Positions 41,749-51,668 are shown, numbered from the stretch's first letter. The stretch: 64,000 bases of DNA from ZAX-1 sp046533095 (GCA_046533095.1 JAJQRA010000023.1:186001-250000); one strand, 5' to 3'. Translations and numbers: made by a program. Notes: a model not told the origin generated them from the letters alone.

Positions 41749-42759
41749 CTACCCCCATATAAGATCGTCATTCTCCACTTTTTTCTCTCGAAGCATTAGT
41801 TCCTGCACCGCTTCTTTTACAGGTTTTTCTTCAAATAGAACCTCATTGACCTGCTCTATGATCGGCATCGGTACGTTGTATTTTTTCGCCAGGCTCATGG
41901 CTGCTTTTGCAGAATAGACACCCTCAACTATCATCTTTACTTCTTCCATTGCCTCTTTCATGCTCTTTCCTTGCCCGATCAGCATTCCGGCTTTGCGGTT
42001 ACGGCTGTGGACACTCGCACAGGTTACAATCAAATCCCCAATCCCTGCTAATCCGCTTAGCGTTTCCTGTTTCGCCCCCATTGCAGATGCAAGTCTGCTG
42101 ATTTCGGCAATCCCTCTTGTAATAAGGGCCGCCTTTGTGTTGTCGCCATAGCCAAGGCCATCTGCCATGCCTGCCGCCAATGCAATCACATTTTTTAAGG
42201 AGGCACCCAATTCAATGCCTAGGATATCCGGACTAGTATATACACGGAAAACTTCATTCATAAACAAATTTTGAATATACTCTGCTGTCTTTCGCTCTTT
42301 CGCACCTACCACACAGGTTGTGGGAAGGCCTCTTCCTACTTCTTCGGCGTGGCTTGGCCCAGAAAGAACAGCAATGTTTGATTGCGGAATTTCATCTTTT
42401 ATTATTTCTGCCAATGTTTTAAGTGTCGTTTCTTCAATCCCTTTTGCCACGCTTACAATCAGCTGTCCATCTTTGACAAAAGAACGCATCTCCTTTGCCG
42501 TACTTCTTGTATAGACAGATGGCACGGCTAGTACAAGAAGGTCTTTTTCTTCCATCGCAGACTTTAAATCTGTAGTCAATCGGATCGTCTGCGGTATGCG
42601 GATACCCGGAAGCTTTGATTTATGTTCACGCTCCTTTGAAAGCATCTTGATTTCTTCCTCTATAATAGACCAGATCGTAACCTCATGATCATTGCCCGCC
42701 AATACAATTGCCAACGCAGTGCCCCAACTTCCCGCGCCAATGATACCAATTTTTGCCAT
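41749..42759 (-). CDS. gpsA: NAD(P)-dependent glycerol-3-phosphate dehydrogenase
   Basis: Makes sn-glycerol 3-phosphate from dihydroxyacetone phosphate for phospholipid synthesis. Rossmann motif IGIIGAGSWGTALAIVLAGN, then DLLVLAVPSVYTRSTAKEM, the catalytic Lys in LGASLKNVIALAAGMADGLG, and the C-terminal domain (ETLSGLAGIGDLIVTCASVH, SRNRKAGMLIGQG). 336 residues is normal. AGAGGTG precedes the ATG. It follows plsY, which uses its product; der and the DUF512 gene lie upstream in the same direction. Confidence 0.95.
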   Translation of the reverse strand: MAKIGIIGAGSWGTALAIVLAGNDHEVTIWSIIEEEIKMLSKEREHKSKLPGIRIPQTIRLTTDLKSAMEEKDLLVLAVPSVYTRSTAKEMRSFVKDGQLIVSVAKGIEETTLKTLAEIIKDEIPQSNIAVLSGPSHAEEVGRGLPTTCVVGAKERKTAEYIQNLFMNEVFRVYTSPDILGIELGASLKNVIALAAGMADGLGYGDNTKAALITRGIAEISRLASAMGAKQETLSGLAGIGDLIVTCASVHSRNRKAGMLIGQGKSMKEAMEEVKMIVEGVYSAKAAMSLAKKYNVPMPIIEQVNEVLFEEKPVKEAVQELMLREKKVENDDLIWG

Positions 42760-42826
42760 AAGACACCTCTTTTTCTACACAATTTTTTTGTGCACCTTTC
42801 CTATTTAAAGCATGTACCTTGAAACA

Positions 42827-43471
42827 TTATTTCTTTTCTCTCGAAAATTTATTTTCCGTACCGGTACACAGGCGTTTTATATTTTCCCTATGTTTAAAAA
42901 GGGCAAGCAGGGTAAATACCGCACCCACCACATAGATTTCCGGCAAGCTCCCCTCGTACGATGTAATATACCCTAATTGTCCAAATACAATCAGCTGCGC
43001 ATAAAAACTTAGCACCACAAGGATGGAACCAAGCGATACATATCTTGTGATTGCCACCGCACCGATAAACAAAATAAGGCAAATTGGAGCAATCGGCAAA
43101 TAAAAGGCGAGGATAAAGCCGGATGTACATGCGATGCCCTTACCCCCTTTAAACTTTAGGTAAAATGGAAAATTATGACCAAGGACGGCTCCTAGCCCTG
43201 CATACATTTCTAATACCCTTGCAATTTCGGGATACTTGTTTTTAAATAGTATCCACGCAACAAACATTGCTGCCATCGCTTTTAGTAGATCTCCTAGAAA
43301 TGTAATTGCCCCCGCTTTAAAGCCGAGGGTACGAAGTGTATTTGTCGTTCCGGCATTCCCGCTTCCATGCTCCCTAATGTCTATATGGTGCTGCTTCCCA
43401 TATAGATATCCGGTTTGAAACAGTCCGAACGCATAACCAATTACAACGCAGATGATACGGCTGCCTATCAT
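42827..43471 (-). CDS. plsY: Acyl-phosphate:glycerol-3-phosphate acyltransferase
   Basis: Membrane enzyme that transfers an acyl chain from acyl-phosphate to glycerol 3-phosphate. Motifs: GSGNAGTTNTLRTLGFKAG (motif 1), LGHNFPFYLKFKGGKGIACT (motif 2), and SLGSILVVLSFYAQLIVFG-type helices. Five to seven hydrophobic segments, 214 residues. It begins two bases after the der stop codon and precedes gpsA, so the three are almost surely co-transcribed. Confidence 0.95.
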   Translation of the reverse strand: MIGSRIICVVIGYAFGLFQTGYLYGKQHHIDIREHGSGNAGTTNTLRTLGFKAGAITFLGDLLKAMAAMFVAWILFKNKYPEIARVLEMYAGLGAVLGHNFPFYLKFKGGKGIACTSGFILAFYLPIAPICLILFIGAVAITRYVSLGSILVVLSFYAQLIVFGQLGYITSYEGSLPEIYVVGAVFTLLALFKHRENIKRLCTGTENKFSREKK

Positions 43472-43473
43472 AG

Positions 43474-44796
43474 TTATTTATCCTTCCTTTCCCGCACAAT
43501 AAATTTTAAAGAAGTTCCTTGAAAGCCAAATGCATCCCGAATACGATTCTCTAGGTATCTGGTATAGGAAAAATGCATCAGCTCCTTATTATTTACAAAA
43601 ATTACAAAGGTAGGCGGTTTTACCGAAACTTGTGTCATATAAAATATTTTCAACCGTTTTCCCCTATCGCTTGGGGGCTGCTGCATTGCAACTGCTTCCG
43701 ACACGATTTCATTTAAGACCCCTGTGCTTATCCGCATGGAATTATTTTCCGAAACCGTATCAATCAATTCATAGATTTTTTGTACCCTTTGCCCTGTCTT
43801 TGCAGAAACAAACAAAAGTTGTGCATATGGCATAAAACTTAATACTTCTCTGATGCGGCTTGTATGCTTATAAATCGTTTTGTCGTCTTTTTCAATGGCA
43901 TCCCACTTATTGACGGCTATGATGACCCCTTTTCCCCGTTCATGGGCAATGCCTGCAATCTTGGCATCCTGTTCCGTCACACCCTCGGTAGCGTCAATCA
44001 TAATAACAACCACATCCGCACGTTCAACCGCTGTTACAGCACGAATAATACTGTAGCGCTCCAGCTCTTCCTTGATCTTATTCTTTCGGCGCAGCCCTGC
44101 CGTATCGATGAAAATATATTCGGTTCCATTATATGAGAGTGGCGTATCAATGGCATCCCGTGTCGTCCCGGCTATTTCAGAAACGATGATCCGGTTTTCC
44201 CCTAACAATTTATTCACAAAAGATGACTTCCCTACATTCGGTTTCCCTACAACAGCAACCTTTGTCCGCTCATCCTCTTCCTCTTCCGGTACATTTTGTG
44301 GAAAATGCTTCGCTACAAGTTCTAACATATCCCCAAGCCCAAGCTTTGATGTCGATGATATCGGAATTGGTTCTCCGATCCCTAAATTATAAAATTCATA
44401 GACATCCGGCATAAATTTTTCAAAGCTGTCTACTTTATTTACAACCAGTACGACAGGCTTCTTTGCGCGGCGCAGCATATCTGCTACCTTAGCATCCGCA
44501 TCTACAAGGCCTTGCCGCACATCGGTTATAAAAATAATGACATCTGCGGTATCGATGGCAATTTGAGCCTGCTCTTTCATCTGCGAGAGTATAATATCCT
44601 TGCTCTCCGGTTCAATTCCCCCTGTGTCAATCAATGTAAATGCCATATCAAGCCAAGTGGCATCTGCATAGATTCTATCTCTTGTTACGCCCGGCGTGTC
44701 CTGTACGATAGAAATTCGTTCCCCTGCCAATGCATTAAACAGTGTGGATTTTCCTACGTTTGGCCGCCCGACAATCGCAACGATTGGTTTACTCAT
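43474..44796 (-). CDS. der: Ribosome biogenesis GTPase Der (EngA)
   Basis: Two tandem GTPase domains and a KH-like C-terminus, required for 50S assembly. G1 of domain 1 is GRPNVGKSTLFNALAGE, with DTPGVTRD and NKVDSFEKF; domain 2 has GKPNVGKSSFVNKLLGEN, DTAGLRRK and NKWDAIEKD. The KH domain ends with GFQGTSLKFIVRERK. 440 residues with the start at ATG 44794-44796 (MSKPIVAIVG), AGAGGA four bases upstream; the frame is open 46 codons further but that part is not conserved. plsY follows by two bases. Confidence 0.96.
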   Translation of the reverse strand: MSKPIVAIVGRPNVGKSTLFNALAGERISIVQDTPGVTRDRIYADATWLDMAFTLIDTGGIEPESKDIILSQMKEQAQIAIDTADVIIFITDVRQGLVDADAKVADMLRRAKKPVVLVVNKVDSFEKFMPDVYEFYNLGIGEPIPISSTSKLGLGDMLELVAKHFPQNVPEEEEDERTKVAVVGKPNVGKSSFVNKLLGENRIIVSEIAGTTRDAIDTPLSYNGTEYIFIDTAGLRRKNKIKEELERYSIIRAVTAVERADVVVIMIDATEGVTEQDAKIAGIAHERGKGVIIAVNKWDAIEKDDKTIYKHTSRIREVLSFMPYAQLLFVSAKTGQRVQKIYELIDTVSENNSMRISTGVLNEIVSEAVAMQQPPSDRGKRLKIFYMTQVSVKPPTFVIFVNNKELMHFSYTRYLENRIRDAFGFQGTSLKFIVRERKDK

Positions 44797-44923
44797 GTTA
44801 TCCTCTTTTCTATGATTCTTATGAAACCGCGAACCCAGATTCTGAACAGTCAAAATCTCGCGCCCCGGCACGATTCCTCTTGTATGCGTGCACATTCTGC
44901 ACAACTTTCCTGCTTCATCGGAT

Positions 44924-46234
44924 TTATTGCCCAATTAAGCAGGAAAGTAAATGCTGTCCGTCTGATTTTACAATATCTACCGGCACTTGTAAAGCCTTTT
45001 TCAATTCCTTTAGGGGGATATCATCAAGGAAAACCTCTTCACCGCTCCTTAACAGATTGCAGGGGAGCAATAGTTTTTGCCCTAGTTCTTCCCCTTTTAG
45101 CTGTTTTATGATATCCTGTCCGGTCAGCAGTCCGGATACGGTAATGTCTGTTCCAAAGAAATCATTTCTAATTGGAAATACCTGTACGGTAACCTTTGGA
45201 TATTTTTCGCTGAATTTCTGCATAAGCCTTTTTAGAAAAGGAGCTGCAAGATAGCCGGTTGCCATCGAAACCACATGTTGCATGTTCGCATCCCCCCTCG
45301 CGCTGGAAAGTGCACCCATAAATTCCTCCCAGAGCAAGCGCAGCATCCCAACACCATTTTCCAATTGGGGGTATCCGTCATATAGAACCTGTTCGGGCAA
45401 TTCCTTCCCTGCAAGCAGATACCATTCATCACTTGCATGTATAAAGTGGATTCCAAAGGCATCATAGCAATATGTCTGCCATTTTTCCACTACTTTAAGC
45501 ACCCCTTTTGCATCTTCTTTTTCAAATGGCAACAGGGGATATAACCCTTCCCGAAACTTCGTAAGCCCAACCGGTACGATGGAAACACTTTCCATCAAGG
45601 GCGCATATCTGGTCAAATCCTTTATGGCGGCTTCTAGCTCTTCTCCATCATTTATCCCTTTGCATAGTACAATCTGCCCCTGCATGGGGATGTTGGCCTG
45701 ATAGAGCAATTCTATTTTTTCCAGTATATCTTTTGCAAAACGATTGTTTAACATTTCACATCGAAGGCGAGGATTTGTCGTATGGATCGAAATATGAATC
45801 GGTCCTAAGCGGTAGTCAATCACTCTTTGTAGATCTTCTTCTTTCATATTTGTAAGCGTCACATAATTGCCTTGCAGAAAAGAAAGCCTAGAATCATCGT
45901 CTTTAAAATACAATGTATCTCGCATTCCTTTCGGCATCTGGTCTATAAAACAGAAGATACATTTATTATGGCAGGATCTGTATTCGTCCATCAGCCCACG
46001 CTCAAATTCAATGCCTAAATCCTCTTCCGGTTCTTTTTCGATTTCCAATTCCCACTCTTGCCCATCAGCCTTTCGTATCACAACCTCCAAATATTCATCA
46101 TTTGTATGATAATGGTAATCAAATATATCCAAAATCTCATTGCCGTTTATCGAAAGCAAACGATCTGCGGGGACAACCCCCATTTCCTCTGCAATACTTC
46201 CCGGGTGGACCTTAAATACAATATGTTCTTTCAC
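44924..46234 (-). CDS. DUF512 radical-SAM-like Fe-S protein with PDZ domain
   Basis: 436 residues. An N-terminal PDZ-like domain (FKVHPGSIAEEMGVVPADRL, SINGNEILDIFDYHY) is followed by a radical-SAM-like core: SCHNKCIFCFIDQMPKGMRD gives CxxxCxxC, and KDDDSRLSFLQGNYVTLTNM follows. DUF512 covers the C-terminal half (GIHFIHASDEWYLLAGKELP, DITVSGLLTGQDIIKQLKGE). The family is conserved in anaerobic Firmicutes next to der; its reaction is not known to me. It is the first gene of the DUF512-der-plsY-gpsA set. Confidence 0.88.
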   Translation of the reverse strand: MKEHIVFKVHPGSIAEEMGVVPADRLLSINGNEILDIFDYHYHTNDEYLEVVIRKADGQEWELEIEKEPEEDLGIEFERGLMDEYRSCHNKCIFCFIDQMPKGMRDTLYFKDDDSRLSFLQGNYVTLTNMKEEDLQRVIDYRLGPIHISIHTTNPRLRCEMLNNRFAKDILEKIELLYQANIPMQGQIVLCKGINDGEELEAAIKDLTRYAPLMESVSIVPVGLTKFREGLYPLLPFEKEDAKGVLKVVEKWQTYCYDAFGIHFIHASDEWYLLAGKELPEQVLYDGYPQLENGVGMLRLLWEEFMGALSSARGDANMQHVVSMATGYLAAPFLKRLMQKFSEKYPKVTVQVFPIRNDFFGTDITVSGLLTGQDIIKQLKGEELGQKLLLPCNLLRSGEEVFLDDIPLKELKKALQVPVDIVKSDGQHLLSCLIGQ

Positions 46235-46380
46235 GTAGTGCCCCCATCTGAATTAAGGAACTGTTCCTTAATAACCTTTGACATCTGACTTGGTCTTTTT
46301 CCGCCATGCTGCGTTGTCTTGTCAAGTTTATTTCGTCACAGTCCCTAATCGGAAAATTTTATCGTACATCGCATTGCAGC

Positions 46381-46556
46381 GATTTCATATCGTTTCTTAA
46401 AAGATAGCCAGCAAAACCAGGTGCGAGGCAGATAATTAGATCAACATCGCAGTGATTCCATATCGTTTCTTAGAGCGGCCTTGCTATCATTACGATGATC
46501 ATATTGACGAAACGGTTTTGTTTCTTAGAGCGGCCTCGCTATCATTACGATATTGT
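46381..46556. repeat. Tandem duplication of the 3' end of the Big2-NlpC gene
   Basis: TTTCTTAGAGCGGCCT(T/C)GCT and the next ten bases occur at 46466 and 46521, 55 bases apart. The second copy is the last codons and stop of the Big2-NlpC gene; the first is a downstream duplicate. A weaker TTTCATATCGTTTCTTA match lies at 46388. The remaining part of the 290-base gap to the DUF512 gene shows nothing else. Confidence 0.7.
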
Positions 46557-48960
46557 CCGCTGGATAATATTGGCGGAACGGCTTTTCAAGTCGATATCCG
46601 CCTCCATAATACATCGATACATGGTAGATCCCTTTGTAGCGGCCGTTGTTTTCCAGTCCATAGAAAATCAAATCGCCGGGCTGCAACTGCGATGCATCCA
46701 GTCCGCTATAGGAAATTGCTTTCCCTCGCCTTTCTAGGTATTGCGCTTCCGCGGCCGCTGTAGGCGCCCAAGCATCCGATCCGCCGAGCAAAGCAGCCGC
46801 ACCCGGATTATATGCCCGATAGACCAAAGAACTGCAGTCATAATATCCTGTCGTCATTCGTACCGCTTGGCTATAGGAGGAGCTATACATGATCTGTTCC
46901 CCCTTATAGATAGAATCAATTGCCTTTTTAGGGGCAACATTCACTTCAAATGTCATTTTCTGGCCGTCTGCCGTTGCTTCAATGTATGCCACCCCGCAAA
47001 GATGGGTCTTTACTTTGCCTTGTCGATTGACGGTAGCTACGGCCGGATTTCCGGTTTTATAGCTGATTTTACTTTTCTTTGCCGTCCCCTTGATTTTAAT
47101 CACTGTCGTCCCACCAACTGCCACCGGTTTAAATGCTTCACTTAACCGTGGATTGGTAACTGTAATTTTATGGGTTAATTTCTTGCCATCTACTACGGCT
47201 GTAATGCTTGTTGTACCGGTTTTGCCAAAGGTAGTTATCCTACCATCTGGGGCTACGGCAGCAATCGAAGTCTTTTTACTCTTCCACTGGATATCGCTAT
47301 AAGCGTTCGTCCCTTTTAGCTTTACCGAATAGGTACTGTTAATGGCGCTTATCGTGGCGGTAGAGTTCAATTTTGGATTTGAAACTTTTATGGAAGTTTT
47401 ATAATTCGTCTGCGTACTATCCGCATATACTACCTTGGCTGTAATGTCCGCAGAACCGGCTTTCTTTCCTGTCACTAGGCCTTTTGCATCTACTTTTGCA
47501 ACTTTTTTGTCAGAGGAAGCCCACGTAATTTTTTGAATCCCTGTCCCTGCTTTTTCCGCCTTTTTTAGTTTTAGCTGCTTTGTCCCTTTTACCGCAATGG
47601 AAAACTGCTGTTGACTGATGCCCGCATCTACAACGGTTATCGTAATCGGATTCGAACAGGTTACATACGCACCATTTAAATAAAAAGTATAATGGGCCCA
47701 AATCGTAGCTTCTCCTATATTTAACGCTTTTACCGTACATACATTCTCTTTCGTTGACAGTTCTACAATATTGTAGTCATCGCCCGCGCTTATATTGTAT
47801 GTCACATAGTTGCTATAGCCGGAAGCGTCCGTATTGTTTACATACAGGCGTACGCTGCTGCCTTTCATAAGCGTCTGTTTTGATTTGTTTGGTTTATAGG
47901 TGTTTTTTAATACGGTTACGGTGGATTGCTGTTTTATGCTGCCTAGTGTAGCTGTAATCGTGGCTGTCCCATTTTTGATGCCTGTTACCACTCCATCTGC
48001 ATCTACTGCCACTATATTTTTGTCGGAGGATTTCCATGTTGTCCTATTCTGTGGATACGCCACTGCCGTAAGCTGAAATGTATTTTTTGCAAATATCGTA
48101 AGGTTGCCCGGCGAAAGCGTAAGGGAAGGTTTTTTTACTGTAACCGCACAGTTTTTTTCAATCCCTTTATAAGTAGCCGTAATTGTGGCTTTTCCTTCTT
48201 TTATCGCAGTCACTTTCCCTTTTTGATCCACTGTCGCGATTTTTCGATTCGAAGTTTTCCATTTGACCGTTCCTATTGGGGCAGGTATTGCGATCAGCGT
48301 TTCCGGAAGTCCGATATATACCGTCGCTTTTAAACTGCCTAATTTCAGGGTAGGATTTTTTACGATTATCGTACAAACAGCCAACAGTTCATTCGCTTTT
48401 GCAGTAATGACAACCGCCCCTGCCTTTTTTGCCGTTACTGTTCCATTTTGGTCTACGGCAGCTATGCTTTCATCGGCTGATTCCCAAGCAATTGTTCCTG
48501 CCGGGTGGGTAGTTGCCGTTAATTGTTCGACATTGTCTACATACATGGATACTGCTGTTTTATCGATGGATATGCCATTTTCAACCGTTATCTTACAGGT
48601 TTTAATTGTTTCCGGTTCGGTTTGCGTTTCCGCTATGGTTGCCGTAATGTCACAAGTGCCCCGGCTGATTCCTTTCACTAGCCCTTCTGCCGTCACAGTC
48701 GCTATGGTCTGATCCGTCGTTTCCCATGTTACATTGTCCTCTGGTGTAGGATCCACCATAAGCTGAAACGTCTCATCTACAATGACCGTCTTTTCTTCGG
48801 CATTTAACGCAAAGGTATCCTCTGATGTTGAAGTTGAAACCACTACATTGTTTTGGGTATCTTTCGTAACGGTAGTTCCGGTTTCTGCCAAGGCCACAAA
48901 AGGTGTTGCCATGAGAATCAAACCGCTTAGCAAAATAGCAAATATCCTTTTAAATTTCAT
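46525..48960 (-). CDS. Secreted Big2-repeat protein with a C-terminal NlpC/P60-like domain
   Basis: 811 residues. Signal peptide (MKFKRIFAILLSGLILMATP, cleavage near ALA-ET), about seven bacterial Ig-like (Big2) repeats with the DQNGTVTAKKAGAVVITAKA type of motif, then an NlpC/P60-like cysteine peptidase: Cys in TGYYDCSSLVYRAY, QLQPGDLIFYGLENNGRYKG and His in IYHVSMYYGGG. Such enzymes cut peptidoglycan stem peptides. No LPXTG or SLH is visible, so retention would rely on the repeats. The 3' end is duplicated downstream. A papain-family secreted protein is encoded just upstream. Confidence 0.87.
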   Translation of the reverse strand: MKFKRIFAILLSGLILMATPFVALAETGTTVTKDTQNNVVVSTSTSEDTFALNAEEKTVIVDETFQLMVDPTPEDNVTWETTDQTIATVTAEGLVKGISRGTCDITATIAETQTEPETIKTCKITVENGISIDKTAVSMYVDNVEQLTATTHPAGTIAWESADESIAAVDQNGTVTAKKAGAVVITAKANELLAVCTIIVKNPTLKLGSLKATVYIGLPETLIAIPAPIGTVKWKTSNRKIATVDQKGKVTAIKEGKATITATYKGIEKNCAVTVKKPSLTLSPGNLTIFAKNTFQLTAVAYPQNRTTWKSSDKNIVAVDADGVVTGIKNGTATITATLGSIKQQSTVTVLKNTYKPNKSKQTLMKGSSVRLYVNNTDASGYSNYVTYNISAGDDYNIVELSTKENVCTVKALNIGEATIWAHYTFYLNGAYVTCSNPITITVVDAGISQQQFSIAVKGTKQLKLKKAEKAGTGIQKITWASSDKKVAKVDAKGLVTGKKAGSADITAKVVYADSTQTNYKTSIKVSNPKLNSTATISAINSTYSVKLKGTNAYSDIQWKSKKTSIAAVAPDGRITTFGKTGTTSITAVVDGKKLTHKITVTNPRLSEAFKPVAVGGTTVIKIKGTAKKSKISYKTGNPAVATVNRQGKVKTHLCGVAYIEATADGQKMTFEVNVAPKKAIDSIYKGEQIMYSSSYSQAVRMTTGYYDCSSLVYRAYNPGAAALLGGSDAWAPTAAAEAQYLERRGKAISYSGLDASQLQPGDLIFYGLENNGRYKGIYHVSMYYGGGYRLEKPFRQYYPADNIVMIARPL

Positions 48961-49032
48961 CCTTTGTACCCTTTGTAATGAACGTCGCGCCTTTCATTAT
49001 CTTTCCTTTCTCATCCTGTTCTTCCTCGTTGT

Positions 49033-49066
49033 ACGTTACTTTCACAGCTAGCTGTGAAAGTAACGT
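49033..49066. repeat. Perfect 34-bp palindrome between the two secreted-protein genes
   Basis: ACGTTACTTTCACAGCT is followed directly by its exact complement, AGCTGTGAAAGTAACGT. It lies 11 bases after the papain-family stop codon and 70 bases before the next gene. On the plus strand it is followed by TTTATTTT; on the minus strand no T-run follows. It may be a hairpin terminator or the site of a dimeric protein. Its core CAGCTAGCTG recurs at 14898-14915. Confidence 0.75.
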
Positions 49067-49076
49067 TTATTTTGCT

Positions 49077-51566
49077 TTATTTGATCTTTACATTCACAAC
49101 CTTAGACCAGCCACCGTACACTTTCTTTCCATTCACCGTCTTGAATGCCCTCATCTGATAATAGTAGCTCTTTTTTGCTTTTAGCTTGCTGTTTTTATAG
49201 TTGACTGTACTGCCTTTCGTTATGGTTTTTACCTTGATGTATGCCCCCTTCTTACTTGTACCGCGGTAGATTTCATATCCGTTTGCTCCTTTTACACTCT
49301 TCCATGTAACGGTTGCCGTATTATTTTTCGCCTTTACGGTTGGATTTGGTACCGCAGGCTTTGTGCACGTGGCGACAATGGCTGATGCGTTTTTCGTCAG
49401 CTCTTTTCCATTTGCATCATATGGTACGATTTTATAATAATATGCCGTACCTGCTTTTAATACTTTGCCACTATCTTTATACGTTACCGTAGAAGCATTT
49501 GTAATTTGTTTAATCTTCGTATATTTTCCACCCTTGCTTGTACTGCGGTAGACATTATATCCTATGGCATTTTTCACCTGCGTCCATTTCAACGCAATAA
49601 AAGTTGTAGATTGGCTGCTTATCTTTAAGGCTGCCTGGTTCTTTAGAATCTGAAATGCTACCTCTTTTGCGCCGGTATAGTCCCCTATCCCTGTAATGGT
49701 AATTGTCGCCACACCAACTTCTTGATTGTTTCGATAGGATATGGTATAGTCTTGTGAAAGCCTTAACGCCTTATCTGCATAGTTTACTGTTATGGATGGC
49801 TTTATCGCCGCTCCGGTGTAATACTGGTTTGGTATGCTGCCTACGCTAAATTGCATTGCATCTACCTTCTGCTTTGGCACCACCCTTGCTTGGTCTGTAC
49901 CGCCCGAACCACCTTCCACAATGGCATAGATAACGGCATTGCCATAACCAGCATCATTGATATCCGACCAAGACGTGCCATTCGACGACAAGAAGCTCTG
50001 CCCGGACCGTGTGATCGGTGTACAATAACTTTTACCATCAGCCCATTTAGCCCCAGGGTTTTCCACGTTCGCATATACCGCTTTGCTTTCAACACTCGTC
50101 CCTTTTACCACCACTGCAAAGCTCTTCTTTGACACATTAATGGGGGTGTTTAGCGTTATCGTATAGTACCCTGGATATTTATTATGTACTTCTGCCGTGA
50201 TACTGCCTACAAAAGAGCTTGCAGCCGCATTGGCCAGCAATTGCCGGTTGTCATAGCCTAGTTCGTTTGTAGCTACATACACCTCAAACTTTGCATCTTC
50301 GTTCCCTGCATAAAACGTTACTTCTTTTAATGTTGCATGCTCGTCCGTACAATCAAATATATTCGCCCAATAGATCATGGTCGTCGGATTCTGGTATTGT
50401 ATGCCCCCGATCGCTCCAAACGGTGTATAGTCGTATACTGCCTTATTGCTAAATGTGCTGTCATATCCCGTAACAGCAGAAGCACCGGTTACAGGCGTAT
50501 AGTATGACATCCAAAAATAACCGTCTTTACTCCATGTACTGCCCCAACTGTTTTTGATAAGCCATGCACCGTTTTCTGCAGGAATGCTCGCAAAGTTTGT
50601 TTTCGGGTATTGATCATCCCAACCTACAATAGCCACCGCATGGTTTGGCGTAGCCATTTGTGCGATATGGTAGGCATAGTTTCCATCTGCAGTGGTCTTA
50701 TACCCTTCACCGTTCCCCTCCGCTAACGTCTGACTGCTGTAGTAGTAAATATTTGTGGCGCCGTATGTTTTTACTGCGGCTTTAATCTGGTCACGGTAAT
50801 TTACATTCCCACCTGCGGTTCGGTCGGCCAAATACGTAGCGGCAGATGGCAAATCCGGTATCTGAACCGTACCTGTAACCTTGCCGATCCGTGTTTTTGC
50901 ACTTGTTACACTGATTGGCCGCTCAGCCGTTGTTTCTTGATATGGATCAGCTGCTTCAAGGACGGGGCCTGAAACAGCTTGGCGCATCCAATAGGCAGAT
51001 GCCATAGAAAAATTTCCACCATCATAATTTGTGATGTTAAATCCCAATGCATTCCCACCACCGTTGCTTGTAGCATATCGCATATGGTTTTCAGAAAAAT
51101 CGCTCTCTATCGTTCCATTGCTTATACGCTTTATGTTGGACTCAAGTATCGCCGTTGCAGCATATGCCCAACACGAGCCAATCTGCCCTTGATCCTTTAC
51201 CGGAGTAAGTGCATTTTTATTATTTTCCTCTTCTCGTGGATCATATGCTGCCGGCAGAGGGACTTCACCGTATGTAGCCGGCAAATCGGCATCGCTGTTT
51301 GGTGCCGGGTTTTGCGTGTAAATAAACGGTTCCGGTATATAGCCACCAAAATCCTTGCCGTTTTGCCAATCAATGTAGTCCGGATTAAGTGGTTGCGGTC
51401 GAAGCTCTATCTCTTCTTTTGATTCTGTCGTTTCCAATTGTGTTGCAGATTGTGGCGTGATTTGCCGTTCTGCCTTTGCCTGGATAGATGGCAAGGAACT
51501 AGCACTTAGCAGTAATGCTATCGTTAGAAACATTGCGATTCGTCTATTAATCAAATTACCTTTCAT
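49077..51566 (-). CDS. Secreted papain-family (C1) cysteine protease with lectin-like and fibronectin-like domains
   Basis: 829 residues. Signal peptide (residues 1-30, ending IQAKAER), a propeptide-like stretch, then the C1 peptidase: Cys in VKDQGQIGSCWAYAATAILE, His in NHAVAIVGWDDQYPKTNF, Asn in WLIKNSWGSTWSKDGYFWMS. Next a lectin-like beta domain (EVTFYAGNEDAKFEVYVATN), an Ig-like segment (IKPSITVNYADKALRLSQDY) and two fibronectin-like repeats (ALKWTQVKNAIGYNVYRSTS; TVTWKSVKGANGYEIYRGTS). The repeats resemble those of the amidase at 6.8 kb. AGGAGG precedes the ATG. It probably acts outside the cell; target unknown. Confidence 0.9.
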   Translation of the reverse strand: MKGNLINRRIAMFLTIALLLSASSLPSIQAKAERQITPQSATQLETTESKEEIELRPQPLNPDYIDWQNGKDFGGYIPEPFIYTQNPAPNSDADLPATYGEVPLPAAYDPREEENNKNALTPVKDQGQIGSCWAYAATAILESNIKRISNGTIESDFSENHMRYATSNGGGNALGFNITNYDGGNFSMASAYWMRQAVSGPVLEAADPYQETTAERPISVTSAKTRIGKVTGTVQIPDLPSAATYLADRTAGGNVNYRDQIKAAVKTYGATNIYYYSSQTLAEGNGEGYKTTADGNYAYHIAQMATPNHAVAIVGWDDQYPKTNFASIPAENGAWLIKNSWGSTWSKDGYFWMSYYTPVTGASAVTGYDSTFSNKAVYDYTPFGAIGGIQYQNPTTMIYWANIFDCTDEHATLKEVTFYAGNEDAKFEVYVATNELGYDNRQLLANAAASSFVGSITAEVHNKYPGYYTITLNTPINVSKKSFAVVVKGTSVESKAVYANVENPGAKWADGKSYCTPITRSGQSFLSSNGTSWSDINDAGYGNAVIYAIVEGGSGGTDQARVVPKQKVDAMQFSVGSIPNQYYTGAAIKPSITVNYADKALRLSQDYTISYRNNQEVGVATITITGIGDYTGAKEVAFQILKNQAALKISSQSTTFIALKWTQVKNAIGYNVYRSTSKGGKYTKIKQITNASTVTYKDSGKVLKAGTAYYYKIVPYDANGKELTKNASAIVATCTKPAVPNPTVKAKNNTATVTWKSVKGANGYEIYRGTSKKGAYIKVKTITKGSTVNYKNSKLKAKKSYYYQMRAFKTVNGKKVYGGWSKVVNVKIK

Positions 51567-51626
51567 CTAAAAACAACCTCCTTTGCTTGCTGTTTACAAG
51601 TATGCTCTCTCATTTTACATTATATC

Positions 51627-51668
51627 AAAAAAAACAGACTGCAACAAGAGAATTGCAGTCTGTTTTTT
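51627..51668 (-). terminator. Terminator behind nifJ
   Basis: AAACAGACTGCAA and TTGCAGTCTGTTT form a 13-bp stem with an eight-base loop. Runs of A and T flank both sides, so it can end transcription in either direction. On the minus strand it lies about 20 bases after the nifJ stop. Confidence 0.9.

Noticed and set aside
41482..41799. 105-codon plus-strand ORF through the dispersed repeat
   Set aside because: It reads through the structured repeat and into the antisense of gpsA; no ribosome site. Such ORFs often get annotated in repeats.
44512..45254. Long plus-strand ORFs opposite der and the DUF512 gene
   Set aside because: Antisense shadows of two well-supported genes; no start signals or domains.
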